This document shows positions 1-10,428 of a stretch of DNA of 64,000 nucleotides, in pieces. Each line of letters starts with the position of its first letter. Within the stretch, counting starts at the first letter, position 1. The stretch is from Cytobacillus horneckiae (GTDB lineage: Bacteria > Bacillota > Bacilli > Bacillales > Cytobacillaceae): NCBI RefSeq assembly GCF_002835735.1, contig NZ_PISD01000046.1, forward strand, positions 1 to 64,000, in the 5' to 3' direction. The notes below the pieces were generated by a model that was not told the DNA's origin, did not search any database, and saw only the letters and a program-made list of their open reading frames with translations. Made by a program: the position numbers and the translations under genes.

Positions 1-58
1 GCTTGAAGCTCTTTAGAACCCACGGCATAGCCAGGGGTTTACGAAACCACAAAAAATG

Positions 59-81
59 GCCAGTGATGTTTCATCACTGGC
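59..81 (-). terminator. hairpin terminator, likely end of the xpt-pbuX transcript
   Basis: A perfect 10-bp stem (59-68 with 72-81, 3-nt loop) is followed on the minus strand by a T-rich run (CATTTTTTG). It lies about 300 bases beyond the pbuX stop, and no better terminator is seen between. If it ends that mRNA, the tandem array at 101-250 is in the 3' UTR. Confidence 0.6.
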
Positions 82-100
82 TCATAGTCAATTTTCATAA

Positions 101-250
101 TAAGAATCCTGTGCTTTCTTTCTTCTTTTCACGGGTTCAGATTTTCTTGATGAGAATCCGACGCTTTCTTTTCATCTTGAATTCGGTTCCCATTTTTTTG
201 ATAGGAATGCGGCGCTTTCTTTTCATTTTGAACAGAATTCCAATTTTAAT
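101..250. repeat. three imperfect tandem repeats of about 50-51 bp
   Basis: Three consecutive units begin near 101, 151 and 202. They share a core such as GCTTTCTTTTCAT and a T-rich tail. The open frame across them on the plus strand (3-299) simply repeats a 17-residue pattern because the unit is close to 51 bp. It has no recognisable ribosome binding site and is not called as a gene. The minus-strand unit resembles the plus-strand unit of the array at 39072-39354. Confidence 0.7.
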
Positions 251-389
251 TCATGACTTTGTTTCTGTTTTTTCTACAAAAAAATGCCACCTCCAATAAT
301 CTCACCACAAGGATAAGAATATAGAGACGACATATTAACGTTTTTTAAATAAAATATATGTTAGGCATTACTTACTCTCAGCATCTTAA

Positions 390-2375
<1,986 letters not shown>

Positions 2376-2431
2376 ATTTATATAGGTGTGGAAATAAAAG
2401 ATTTTCTTAAAGCAAAAATCCCATCCATTGC

Positions 2432-2503
2432 TCACTCATAGTCAGATCATTTAAGGTAATCCGGTAGAAACTTGCAGGCCATATCCCTGCGATTATATGA
2501 ATG
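2432..2503 (-). promoter_or_regulatory. guanine-class purine riboswitch aptamer
   Basis: The minus strand carries the purine-riboswitch pattern: a P1 pair CATTCATA/TATGAGTG, the conserved ATATAATCG and TTTCTACC joining segments, and GACTATG before P1 closes. The C in GACTATG is the ligand-pairing base that specifies guanine or hypoxanthine; adenine switches have T there. It sits directly between the xpt promoter and its terminator. Confidence 0.96.
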
Positions 2504-2526
2504 AATCGGTTTATTAAATTACTATC

Positions 2527-2554
2527 ATTATATCATCATAGTGACGGATTTCAA
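2527..2554 (-). promoter_or_regulatory. sigma-A type promoter of xpt-pbuX
   Basis: On the minus strand TTGAAA (2549-2554) and TATAAT (2527-2532) are separated by 16 bases. The start of transcription would fall about 20 bases before the riboswitch aptamer. Confidence 0.75.
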
Positions 2555-2857
2555 TAGGATAATGTTAGAAAAACGAACATTATTATAATTAACAAATAAA
2601 TCATTCGTGTATTATAAAAATATTCATAGTATTGCAAATTGCATTCAGTACTTTCTTCTCTTGACGAATGAATAAATGCAGAGCCAAAAGGAATTGCGAA
2701 TTCATGTCTCTGTCTTTTTACCCTGTAGGCTAAATTCACAAAGCTTTCAATTTTATAATCAAATAAATGTTGCTGTTAGCATTGATATAGCAATTTTACA
2801 CTATTCGCACCGTAATTATACAACGAATGAACAGTTTGTGAAATAGTGGAGAAACAC

Positions 2858-2885
2858 TAGAAATGACCTATTTCTCTTGTATGAT
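2858..2885 (+). promoter_or_regulatory. putative promoter of the ba3 oxidase operon with an inverted repeat
   Basis: A -10-like TATGAT (2880-2885) lies 16 bases after a weak TAGAAA. The spacer holds the inverted repeat AGAAAT-GACCT-ATTTCT (2859-2875), placed where a repressor would block polymerase. Upstream, TTGTGAAATA (2836-2845) matches one half of a Rex site, but the second half is poor. Apart from these elements, the gap from 2555 to 2929 shows nothing else I can name. Confidence 0.4.
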
Positions 2886-2929
2886 GAAAATGTATTCATT
2901 AACTTTTTTTCTCAAAAGGAGTGAGTCAT

Positions 2930-3076
2930 ATGGCACAACCTGAAACAGTCAAGAAACAAAAAAAAGGTGAAGAGGAGCCTTCATTTAAAGGAGCATTTGT
3001 TTCTGTATTGATTGTTGGCTTATTCATCATTATTACTTGGTTCGGCGTATTTATTCTATTTAATTATCGCTTTTAG
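2930..3076 (+). CDS. cytochrome c oxidase subunit IIa (ba3 type)
   Basis: This 48-residue reading frame has a charged N-terminus (MAQPETVKKQKK), then a single hydrophobic helix ending FGVFILFNYRF. It has a good ribosome binding site (AAAAGGAGTGA) and lies 18 bases before the subunit II gene. In Thermus-type ba3 oxidases a one-helix subunit IIa of similar size replaces the first transmembrane helix of ordinary subunit II. Size, helix and position all agree with that role. Sequence similarity alone is too short to be conclusive. Confidence 0.8.
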   Translation: MAQPETVKKQKKGEEEPSFKGAFVSVLIVGLFIIITWFGVFILFNYRF

Positions 3077-3094
3077 TAAAGGAGGCATAGAATC

Positions 3095-3574
3095 ATGCAT
3101 ATGCATAAGTTTGAAAAATTATGGTTAATTTTCGGTGTCGCTTCATTGCTTGTTTTCTTATCTGTCCTAGGTGTAAGCGCCTTTCACCATGGTCATCATG
3201 CTTCAAGCTGGTCAGAATTAATTGACCCGGAAAAAGTAGATGAAACGGAACCTTTCGATGAACCTGGACTAAAAAAAGTAGAAGGGAAAGATTGGGATTA
3301 TGAACTTGTATTTGTAGCCTCAGCATTTAGCTACCAACCGAATGAAGTCCAAATCCCACTTGGTTCAACAGTGAAGATCATTGCTACAACAAAAGATGTC
3401 ATACATGGGTTTCAAATCCCCGGGTCAAATATCAATATGATGCTTGAACCAGGTTATGTTAGTGAATATATTGCTACCCTTAACCAAGCGGGTGAGTTTC
3501 TCGTTTTATGTAACGAATATTGTGGAGCCGGCCATCATTTAATGACTTCGAAAATTGAGGTGATTGAATCATGA
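3095..3574 (+). CDS. cbaB: ba3-type cytochrome c oxidase subunit II, CuA-binding
   Basis: The 159-residue protein has one N-terminal membrane helix (about 9-29), then an extracytoplasmic cupredoxin domain. All CuA ligands are present: His104, and Cys139, Glu141, Cys143, His147 and Met150 in CNEYCGAGHHLM. It takes electrons from cytochrome c and passes them to subunit I. The start at 3095 follows AAAGGAGG by nine bases; a second ATG two codons on is possible. Its stop overlaps the subunit I start by four bases. The symbol follows Geobacillus usage. Confidence 0.92.
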   Translation: MHMHKFEKLWLIFGVASLLVFLSVLGVSAFHHGHHASSWSELIDPEKVDETEPFDEPGLKKVEGKDWDYELVFVASAFSYQPNEVQIPLGSTVKIIATTKDVIHGFQIPGSNINMMLEPGYVSEYIATLNQAGEFLVLCNEYCGAGHHLMTSKIEVIES

Positions 3575-5223
3575 AAACTGCTTCACGATTAAAAGTAGAT
3601 CAGCGCGATGCAAAGCTAGTTATGGCACATTTCTATGTTGCTTTTATCTCTCTGGCTATCGGAGGAATGGCTGGATTATTGCAAGTTTTAGTTCGATCAG
3701 GTCTATTTGAATTACCTGCGGGAATCGGATACTATCAGCTGCTTACATTGCACGGTGTTGTGCTAGCATTAGTTTTAACCACCTATTTTATTATGGGCTT
3801 CCAAATTGCGGCGGTAAGCAGAACGTCTGGTACGTTAACAGCGGTCCAAAGAAAATTAGGATGGACTGGCTTTATTATTATGACAATCGGAACAGCCATG
3901 GCTGCTATAATGATTCTTCTAAATGAAGCTTCCGTATTGTATACCTTTTATGCACCACTGCAAGCGCACGCTGTCTTCTATCTGGGCCTAGCCTTTGTTA
4001 TTGTCGGCAGTTGGTTCGGAAGTGCTGTTATTCTTTTAAAATATAGACAATGGCGAAAAGAAAATAATAAAGCAGTCAGCCCATTATTAACGTTTATGGC
4101 CGTGGTCAATTCAATTATGTGGATTGTCGCTACAATCGGTGTGGCAGCAACAGTTTTATTGCAGCTCTTGCCGTGGTCACTTGGTTTAGTTGAAACGATA
4201 AATGTTGGTGTAAGCAGAACATTATTTTGGTATTTTGGCCATCCGCTCGTTTATTTTTGGTTATTGCCTGCTTACATGGCATGGTATGTCATTATTCCTA
4301 AGATTATCGGCGCTAAGATCTTCTCTGATTCATTGGCAAGGTTTTCATTTATACTATTCTTGCTATTCTCCATTCCAGTTGGCTTTCACCATCAGCTAAT
4401 GGAGCCAGGTATTGACGCAACTTGGAAATTCCTTCAAGTAGTCCTTACATTTATTGTTATCATTCCCTCTTTAATGACCGCTTTTTCGTTATTTGCTACT
4501 TTTGAGGGCTATGGTCGCTCGCAAGGAGCTAAAGGGTTATTTGGCTGGTTGAAAAAACTGCCGTGGAAAGATGCCCGTTTTGTAGTTCCATTTATTGGAA
4601 TGGTCGCTTTTATCCCTGGTGGTGCCGGAGGGATTATTAATGCATCAAACCAAATGAATCAGGTCGTTCATAATACAATCTGGGTAACAGGTCATTTTCA
4701 TTTAACCGTGGCAACAACAGTTTTGTTAACGTTTTTTGGAATAAGTTACTGGCTTGTGCCTCATTTGACGGGCAGAATATTAACAAAAGAAATGAATAAT
4801 TTGGCGATTACGCAAGGGGTTCTCTGGTTTGTAGGAATGACCATTATGTCAGGAGCCATGCATGCGGCTGGTCTGCTTGGAGCTCCGCGAAGATCCTCCT
4901 TTTCTGAATACGGCGGCTCAAGCGTGGCTGCAGATTGGATTCCATACCAAGTAGCACAAGGAATTGGCGGCTCCATTTTATTCTTATCTATTATTTTGAT
5001 GCTTTATATTTTCATTAACTTAGCCTTTTTCTCGCCAAAAGGAGAGCAGGATTTCCCTGTTGGAGAAGCTGGGCATGAAGCAGAGAAAACACCTAAAGTA
5101 TTTGAAAATTGGAAAATATGGATTGGCATTACTGTTGCTCTCATTTTATTCGCATACACGATACCATTTATTGATCTTATTCAAAATGCCCCTCCAGGAT
5201 CGAAAGGATATAAACTATGGTAA
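3571..5223 (+). CDS. cbaA: ba3-type cytochrome c oxidase subunit I
   Basis: The 550-residue membrane protein is the catalytic haem-copper subunit that reduces oxygen and pumps protons. Visible ligands are His61 in the second helix (LTLHGVVL), the CuB histidine and cross-linked tyrosine in GHPLVYFW, the CuB pair in GFHHQLM, and the two haem ligands in GHFHLTVA. The helix VI glutamate of A-type oxidases is not apparent, as expected for the B (ba3) family. It ends the three-gene operon, and a 17-bp hairpin follows at once. Electrons probably come from QcrABC at 49.8-51.9 kb via cytochrome c. Confidence 0.93.
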   Translation: MKTASRLKVDQRDAKLVMAHFYVAFISLAIGGMAGLLQVLVRSGLFELPAGIGYYQLLTLHGVVLALVLTTYFIMGFQIAAVSRTSGTLTAVQRKLGWTGFIIMTIGTAMAAIMILLNEASVLYTFYAPLQAHAVFYLGLAFVIVGSWFGSAVILLKYRQWRKENNKAVSPLLTFMAVVNSIMWIVATIGVAATVLLQLLPWSLGLVETINVGVSRTLFWYFGHPLVYFWLLPAYMAWYVIIPKIIGAKIFSDSLARFSFILFLLFSIPVGFHHQLMEPGIDATWKFLQVVLTFIVIIPSLMTAFSLFATFEGYGRSQGAKGLFGWLKKLPWKDARFVVPFIGMVAFIPGGAGGIINASNQMNQVVHNTIWVTGHFHLTVATTVLLTFFGISYWLVPHLTGRILTKEMNNLAITQGVLWFVGMTIMSGAMHAAGLLGAPRRSSFSEYGGSSVAADWIPYQVAQGIGGSILFLSIILMLYIFINLAFFSPKGEQDFPVGEAGHEAEKTPKVFENWKIWIGITVALILFAYTIPFIDLIQNAPPGSKGYKLW

Positions 5224-5224
5224 A

Positions 5225-5262
5225 AGTCAAACAGGCTATGTTGTTACATAGCCTGTTTGACT
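5225..5262 (+). terminator. hairpin after subunit I (left member of a twin pair)
   Basis: A perfect 17-bp stem (5225-5241 with 5246-5262, 4-nt loop) follows the stop codon. There is no strong T run after it on the plus strand. Its core ACAGGCTATGT reappears in the hairpin at 5368-5396. Confidence 0.6.
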
Positions 5263-5276
5263 GTCCTAATAAAAAG

Positions 5277-5365
5277 TGAGAGCAAAGGATTTATGCTGGC
5301 GAGTCTCGACTGTTTCGCTTCTCTCCCGCAGGAAGTCAAGCGGACACCTCTCAAATCCAACTAAC
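5277..5365. repeat. dispersed intergenic element, copy A
   Basis: This stretch shares a conserved end (5340-5364, beginning GCGGACACCTCTCAAATC) and a GGATT-containing start with stretches at 18288-18355 and 58490-58580. It contains no gene. Copies A and B lie between convergent genes and are flanked by matching hairpins. Confidence 0.65.
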
Positions 5366-5367
5366 CA

Positions 5368-5396
5368 TAACAGGCTATGTCTTACATAGTCTGTTA
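5368..5396 (-). terminator. hairpin after the EamA gene (right member of a twin pair)
   Basis: The stem TAACAGGCTATGT (5368-5380) pairs with 5384-5396, with one G-T pair and a 3-nt loop. It ends six bases before the convergent transporter's stop codon and repeats the core of the hairpin at 5225-5262. Confidence 0.55.
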
Positions 5397-5401
5397 CTTA
5401 T

Positions 5402-6307
5402 TTACATAGTTTTCACCGTTGTTTTTCGATTCTTTTTCCCTGGCAAATTTACAATAATAACAGAGCTGATTATCAAGATGGCTCCGATGATTTGAATGAA
5501 TGCTAAAGACTCGTTATATAGGAAAACGCCCATCATTGTGGCAACAATCGGCTCAACCGTTGCGATGACTGCCGCCTTGCTTCCTTCTGTTTTTTCCAGT
5601 CCCCAAGTATAGAGAATATAGGCAAGTACCGTTGGGATAAGACCGAGGCTGACACCAAACAGCATAACATCAGGCTGCAATAATAAATCTGCTTTTTCCC
5701 ATAATTTCGTAACTGGTATTAAGCATATAGCAGCGACGAGAAAAGTGTAAAAGGTAATTGCAAACGGAGTATACTTTGCAAGAGCAAACTTGCTGAAAAT
5801 TGTATAAAGCGCATAGCCTAATCCCGAGCCTAGGCCAGTTAATATCCCAGTGAAAGTGAGATTGCTATCTCCTAACGCGAGGCCTGCAATCAGTACACAT
5901 CCGCTAATCGTTAATATAACTGCCATGATTTTTTTCAAATTCATGCTCTCTTTTAGGAAAAAATAAGAAAGGATGGTAACAAACGCCGGTGCTGTATAAA
6001 GAAAGATCACAGCCATGGAAATATTAATTTCACTCATTGTTGTAAAATAACAATAATTAAAAAAGACAATGCTGAATATCCCTGTACCAATAAAGTAGCG
6101 AATATCCATTGCACTTTTTAATTTTATTTGTTCACGGTAGCGAACAAGTCCAATAAGAATTAAAAAGAACGAAGCGAATAATGCCCTAATTGCGACAATT
6201 TCCATTGAGCTGAAACCGGCACTTTCTAATGCCTTTACAAAAAAGCCGATGATGCCCCAGAGACTAGCTCCGGCAGCAATCATCAAATATGGTAGTAGTT
6301 TCATCAT
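5402..6307 (-). CDS. EamA/DMT-family drug/metabolite transporter
   Basis: The 301-residue protein has ten hydrophobic segments in two repeats of five, the EamA (DUF6) layout, with a short basic tail (GKKNRKTT). The second repeat contains the typical VEPIVATMMGVFLYNESL segment. It is a predicted inner-membrane exporter or permease; the substrate cannot be told from sequence. ATG at 6307 is followed by another ATG, so the start may be one codon later. It stands alone, convergent with the oxidase operon. Confidence 0.88.
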   Translation of the reverse strand: MMKLLPYLMIAAGASLWGIIGFFVKALESAGFSSMEIVAIRALFASFFLILIGLVRYREQIKLKSAMDIRYFIGTGIFSIVFFNYCYFTTMSEINISMAVIFLYTAPAFVTILSYFFLKESMNLKKIMAVILTISGCVLIAGLALGDSNLTFTGILTGLGSGLGYALYTIFSKFALAKYTPFAITFYTFLVAAICLIPVTKLWEKADLLLQPDVMLFGVSLGLIPTVLAYILYTWGLEKTEGSKAAVIATVEPIVATMMGVFLYNESLAFIQIIGAILIISSVIIVNLPGKKNRKTTVKTM

Positions 6308-6349
6308 AGTCCTGCTCCATCAGAAGAGATTCACTTACTCTTCTCTTTA

Positions 6350-7867
6350 TTAGCTCAATTGGTAAATTTTTGAATATTTTTCTTGTAAATAATCGATTAA
6401 GTATTGCACATTCAACCCTTCACCAGTAGCTTTCTCTAATATCTCAAGCGGTTCTTTCATCTTCCCAAATTGATGAACATTCGCTGTAAGCCATTCTTGA
6501 ATTGGCTGCAAGCTTCCCTCTTCCAGCAATTGATCAAATTGAGGAAGTTCCTTCATCATTGCATTCTTCAATTGAGCAGCATACATATAGCCTAAAGCGT
6601 AGGAAGGGAAATAGCCAAAACTGCCTCCCGCCCAATGGACATCCTGCAGCACACCGACTCCATCATTGTCCGGCTTAATACCTAAATATTCTTCGTATTT
6701 TTGATTCCATATTTGAGGAAGCTCCTCAACTTGGATTTCATCATTAAATAATCCCTTTTCGATTTCATAACGAATCATAATATGAAGAGGATAAGTCAGT
6801 TCATCCGCTTCGATTCTTATAAGGGAAGACTTAGATTCATTTATGGCACGATAGTAATCATCTACTGACACATCATCAAATTGTCCAGATGAATATTTTT
6901 TCAATAACTCAAGGTTCTTTTTCCAAAATGAGGCATTTCTGCTAACAAAATTTTCATAAAATAATGATTGCGATTCGTGAATGCCCATAGAAGTTCCGTC
7001 ACATAAAGGAGTCCCAACCAATTCTTTAGAAATATTCTGTTCATAAATCGCGTGTCCGCCTTCATGAATCGTACCAAAAACAGCCATGCGGAAATCCTTC
7101 TCATCATAGCGTGTTGTTATTCTTACATCTCCTGGATTTAGCCCGATTGCGAACGGGTGAACCGTATCATCAAGTCGACCTGCATCAAAGTTATATCCCA
7201 TTTGCTTTAATATCTCAATTGTAAATGCTTTTTGCTTATCTTTTGGAAAATGCGCATAAAGAAAATCAGTTTCCGGCTGATTACCAGCTTCAGAAATACT
7301 TTTCACGAGCGGAACGATTTCACTGCGCAGCCTTCCAAAAACATCATCAAGGATTTTAACCGTCATCCCTGGTTCATACATATGTAATAGCGTGTCATAT
7401 TTATTTTCTTTATAGCCCCAATAATCAATAAATTTCTTATTGAAATCTACTAATTTTTCTAAGTATGGTTTAAACATTGCAAAATCAGCTTTCTCTCGCG
7501 CTTCTTCCCAAACACTTTCTGCTTGGGCTTGTATCACCACATATTCCTTATATTCCTCAGCCGGAATTTTCTTATTGCGGTCATATTCCTTTTGGCACTC
7601 TTCAACTAGCTTGTTCGTCACTGAAGATAGTGATTGCTTCGCTTCATCTGTTGAGAGCTTTGACAAATAATTTGCCATTTCCGCACTAGTTGACATTTCA
7701 AACACATCTCCGGACAATATCCCGATCACATTTGATCTTTGCTCTACTCCCTGCTTAGGAGCACCTGTCCTGAGATCCCAATACATAACTGAAAGCGCTC
7801 CATTATAAGCGACCATTTTTTGTATAAAGCTTAAAAAACCTTCTTCTACTTGATTTATTGTCGTCAA
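6350..7867 (-). CDS. ypwA: M32-family metallocarboxypeptidase YpwA
   Basis: The 505-residue cytoplasmic carboxypeptidase (Taq type) should remove C-terminal residues from peptides using one bound metal. The zinc motif HEGGH is at residues 268-272, followed by the family motifs GIHESQS and, near the C-terminus, DVHWAGGSFGYFPSYALGY. Length is typical (about 500). The start is TTG at 7867, preceded at a suitable distance by GGGGGAAG; the nearby ATG at 7876 is in another frame. It lies downstream of ypvA on the same strand, but a hairpin separates them. Confidence 0.93.
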   Translation of the reverse strand: MTTINQVEEGFLSFIQKMVAYNGALSVMYWDLRTGAPKQGVEQRSNVIGILSGDVFEMSTSAEMANYLSKLSTDEAKQSLSSVTNKLVEECQKEYDRNKKIPAEEYKEYVVIQAQAESVWEEAREKADFAMFKPYLEKLVDFNKKFIDYWGYKENKYDTLLHMYEPGMTVKILDDVFGRLRSEIVPLVKSISEAGNQPETDFLYAHFPKDKQKAFTIEILKQMGYNFDAGRLDDTVHPFAIGLNPGDVRITTRYDEKDFRMAVFGTIHEGGHAIYEQNISKELVGTPLCDGTSMGIHESQSLFYENFVSRNASFWKKNLELLKKYSSGQFDDVSVDDYYRAINESKSSLIRIEADELTYPLHIMIRYEIEKGLFNDEIQVEELPQIWNQKYEEYLGIKPDNDGVGVLQDVHWAGGSFGYFPSYALGYMYAAQLKNAMMKELPQFDQLLEEGSLQPIQEWLTANVHQFGKMKEPLEILEKATGEGLNVQYLIDYLQEKYSKIYQLS

Positions 7868-7990
7868 CTTCCATCTTCCCCCTTACTTTTTGTTTGCTAC
7901 CTATTTTAACATATACTACCGGAAAAAAGTGAATGATTGGATGACTAATTGAAGATTCGCTCATTATTGATATTCTCTGATACTTTAAGA

Positions 7991-8018
7991 AAGAACTTGC
8001 ATTTGTATGCAAGTTCTT
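7991..8018. terminator. strong hairpin between ypvA and ypwA
   Basis: A perfect 12-bp stem (7991-8002 with 8007-8018, 4-nt loop) follows the ypvA stop on the minus strand, with TTCTTTCTT in its 3' arm. The plus strand carries an eight-T run directly after the stem. The two helicase and peptidase genes are therefore probably separate transcripts. Confidence 0.75.
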
Positions 8019-8026
8019 TTTTTTAA

Positions 8027-9949
8027 TTATTTCACTGTTACAGGCAATATAGATAGTACCTTTTCTGTAACCTTCCCAGAAGTTGATTCATTTAATAGTA
8101 AATGAATCTCGCCTTTGTCCTCATGCGTTCTAATTAAACGCCCTATTCCTTGGCGAAGACGGAGCAGCATATAAGGCATGTCCACTTCATTAAATGAATC
8201 TTGCGCACCTTCTCGTTTCGCAGTAAATACAGGATCGTTTGGCGGGTATGGCAATGAGAAAATGATGACATTTTCTAATGAACGCCCAGGAATATCGAGC
8301 CCTTCCCAAAGATTGACCGAGCAAAGGATGGATTGCTCCTCATTTTGAAAATGTGATACGAGTGTACTTATTTCTGCTTCACCCTCAAAATAAATAGGCC
8401 ATTTAACTTTAGCCTTGCTAAATTCCTTAAACAATCGCAGATCTTCCTTCGTATTGAAAAGAACAAGCGCCCTGCCAGCTGATTTTTTTATTTTTTCAAG
8501 CGTATACTCCATTTTTCCATTTAGATGATCATCTCCAAAAACAGGTGTGTGAATTTGCATATTCTCTTCATAATCAAACGGCGACTCGACTGTGAAGGAA
8601 AGATGATTCTCTACACCCAAACTGCTCGCCATATAATCAAAGGACTTGTTCTCTGAGAGCGTAGCTGAAGAAAACACAAAAGGAATTTGTTGGGAGAATA
8701 CTTCTTCCTTCATAATATCTTCGACCATTCTAGGCATGATGACAAGCGTTCTCTCGCCTTGATGATCCTCAAACCATATTATCCCTTTTAAATCTTTTAG
8801 GAACAACGATAAAGAGTAAGAGATTTGCTCAAGATATTCCTCGACTACTTTTAAGTCATATTCATTAATGACATACATTTCGCTTTCAAAAACGAGCTCT
8901 TCTTCAAGCTGATTGATTAATAAATGCAGTTTGCGGCCTTCTTTTAATAGATTCTCTGTTTTTTTGATGCTTTTTTTATCAGAAATCGAGTCACTTTCCG
9001 CTGCCAGCGAAAGGGCGTGGAAAAATTGTTCGTTCTGATAAATCGCATCTTCAATGATGTTTAGCGTCTTCTCACGGACGTCATTTGCCATCAGTCTTGT
9101 TAATAGCGATTCAAGAATTTGCTCTGAAAAACGATAGGTTAGCGCTTTTTGAGAGGCATATTCCAATAAATGGCCTTCGTCAAAAACGACACAAGATGCT
9201 TCTGGCAGGAGCGGCAATTGCCCTTCTCGTTTACGGGATTCCTTTGTCCAAATATGCTCCATATAAAAATCGTGGGAGCAGATAATAATATCCTTTGAGT
9301 TGCGATAATGATCACGGTGCAGCGTTTGTCCGCAGCGATGGCGCTTTTCGCAAGTAAAGCAATCTTGCAATGAGTCCCATGCAACCTGGTTCCATTTATC
9401 ATCTGTTAACTCTGGATAGTCTTTTCTGTCACCATATGGAGCAAATTTTTGCATGGAGGAACCGGATTCCACAAAGTCGGGAAGCAAGTCGTGAACATCA
9501 TGAAAATCCTCTTCAGAATTTGGGTTTGAAATGACACGATCCAATTTATTTAAGCAAAGGTATTGCTCACGTGATTTTGCAAGCCTTACATCTATAGTTA
9601 AACCAAGTGCTTTTTCTAGCTTAGCAATATCGCCTTCTTTTTTTACTAGCTGCTCGATTAGAGTTTCATCAGCACATGCAATGATTGCAGGTTGATGACG
9701 GTAGCGCGCATAGCATAATGCATATAAAAGGTAGACGATTGTTTTCCCTGTCCCTACACCAGCCTCCGCAAAGATGACTTTCTTTTCTTTAAATGCCTTT
9801 TCAAGTTGAAAGGCCATAAATATTTGCTCATCACGGATTTCAAAGCCAGCTTCAGGTAATATATCGTAAAATACATCCCCGATCCACTCGCTTAATTTTT
9901 CATAAAAAGATTCAGTTTTTGATATTGCAAATGGCATACGGTTTTGCAT
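8027..9949 (-). CDS. ypvA: XPD/DinG-type ATP-dependent DNA helicase YpvA
   Basis: The 640-residue superfamily 2 helicase has Walker A at residues 63-70 (AGVGTGKT), the DEGH box near 250 and motif VI with GIGRLIRT near the C-terminus. Four cysteines between motifs I and II (132, 197, 200, 206; CFTCEKRHRC) match the iron-sulphur cluster of XPD-like 5'-3' helicases. It probably unwinds damaged or forked DNA; the B. subtilis orthologue's role is poorly defined. This differs from the second XPD-like protein here, DinG (33509-36313), which lacks the cysteines but has an exonuclease domain. Confidence 0.92.
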   Translation of the reverse strand: MQNRMPFAISKTESFYEKLSEWIGDVFYDILPEAGFEIRDEQIFMAFQLEKAFKEKKVIFAEAGVGTGKTIVYLLYALCYARYRHQPAIIACADETLIEQLVKKEGDIAKLEKALGLTIDVRLAKSREQYLCLNKLDRVISNPNSEEDFHDVHDLLPDFVESGSSMQKFAPYGDRKDYPELTDDKWNQVAWDSLQDCFTCEKRHRCGQTLHRDHYRNSKDIIICSHDFYMEHIWTKESRKREGQLPLLPEASCVVFDEGHLLEYASQKALTYRFSEQILESLLTRLMANDVREKTLNIIEDAIYQNEQFFHALSLAAESDSISDKKSIKKTENLLKEGRKLHLLINQLEEELVFESEMYVINEYDLKVVEEYLEQISYSLSLFLKDLKGIIWFEDHQGERTLVIMPRMVEDIMKEEVFSQQIPFVFSSATLSENKSFDYMASSLGVENHLSFTVESPFDYEENMQIHTPVFGDDHLNGKMEYTLEKIKKSAGRALVLFNTKEDLRLFKEFSKAKVKWPIYFEGEAEISTLVSHFQNEEQSILCSVNLWEGLDIPGRSLENVIIFSLPYPPNDPVFTAKREGAQDSFNEVDMPYMLLRLRQGIGRLIRTHEDKGEIHLLLNESTSGKVTEKVLSILPVTVK

Positions 9950-10088
9950 TAGACCCCTCCGTCAAAACATTTCATTTTTCTATTATTAATAAACAACACT
10001 GACTCATTTTATCGTAAATACAAGAACTGTCAAGAAGAAGGTACGGTTTCGTGGGTACCTGTCACCTACAAATTTCGACAAAGGTAAA

Positions 10089-10119
10089 AAGTCGAAACCT
10101 GGTTGAGTGGTTTCGACTT
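10089..10119 (-). terminator. hairpin terminator of the small gene at 10155
   Basis: AAGTCGAAACC (10089-10099) pairs perfectly with GGTTTCGACTT (10109-10119), and the minus strand continues with TTTTTACC. Just to the left (10054-10066) is the sequence GGTACCTGTCACC, reminiscent of dispersed Bacillus repeats. Confidence 0.6.
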
Positions 10120-10154
10120 GGGCTTTGATTGCATTTTTCGTTTGCACGTTCGTT

Positions 10155-10322
10155 TTAGTTTGTTCGTGATAATGAAAATGACAATGCTTGTTGTATGTCT
10201 TGCTGGGCTGCTTTTAGTTGGTTTAGCACCTCTGCTGGCGGGTTTTGCTCCCCTTGAACAGCTTCTATTGTTCCGTTAATTGCTTGCATGATTTTATTGA
10301 AATCTATATATGCATCCTTCAT
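10155..10322 (-). CDS. small conserved-looking protein of unknown function
   Basis: The 55-residue frame begins MKDAYIDFNKIM. The ATG at 10322 is chosen because GGAGG lies eight bases before it; the frame is open upstream to 10367 without a comparable site. The product is soluble, glutamine- and alanine-rich and likely helical (KAAQQDIQQAL). It has its own probable terminator at 10089-10119. I do not recognise the family; position between ypvA and ypsC is the only context. Confidence 0.65.
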   Translation of the reverse strand: MKDAYIDFNKIMQAINGTIEAVQGEQNPPAEVLNQLKAAQQDIQQALSFSLSRTN

Positions 10323-10428
10323 TGTCACAACCTCCATACTACTTTTCGATATATCTATTCTATTCACCGCTAGATAAAATATACCTGCAAGATAAAATAT
10401 TCCTTATCAAATAATAGTATGAACGATG

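Noticed and set aside
3..299. Plus-strand 98-residue open frame at the left edge
   Set aside because: It is produced by the ~51-bp tandem repeats, has no ribosome site and resembles no protein.
2551..2739. Minus-strand 62-residue frame with a hydrophobic end
   Set aside because: No ribosome site, and it overlaps the xpt promoter -35 element; probably chance in AT-rich DNA.
7803..8012. Minus-strand frame starting at an ATG near the ypwA start
   Set aside because: It uses a different frame from YpwA and merely borrows its ribosome site; the TTG-initiated YpwA frame explains the region.
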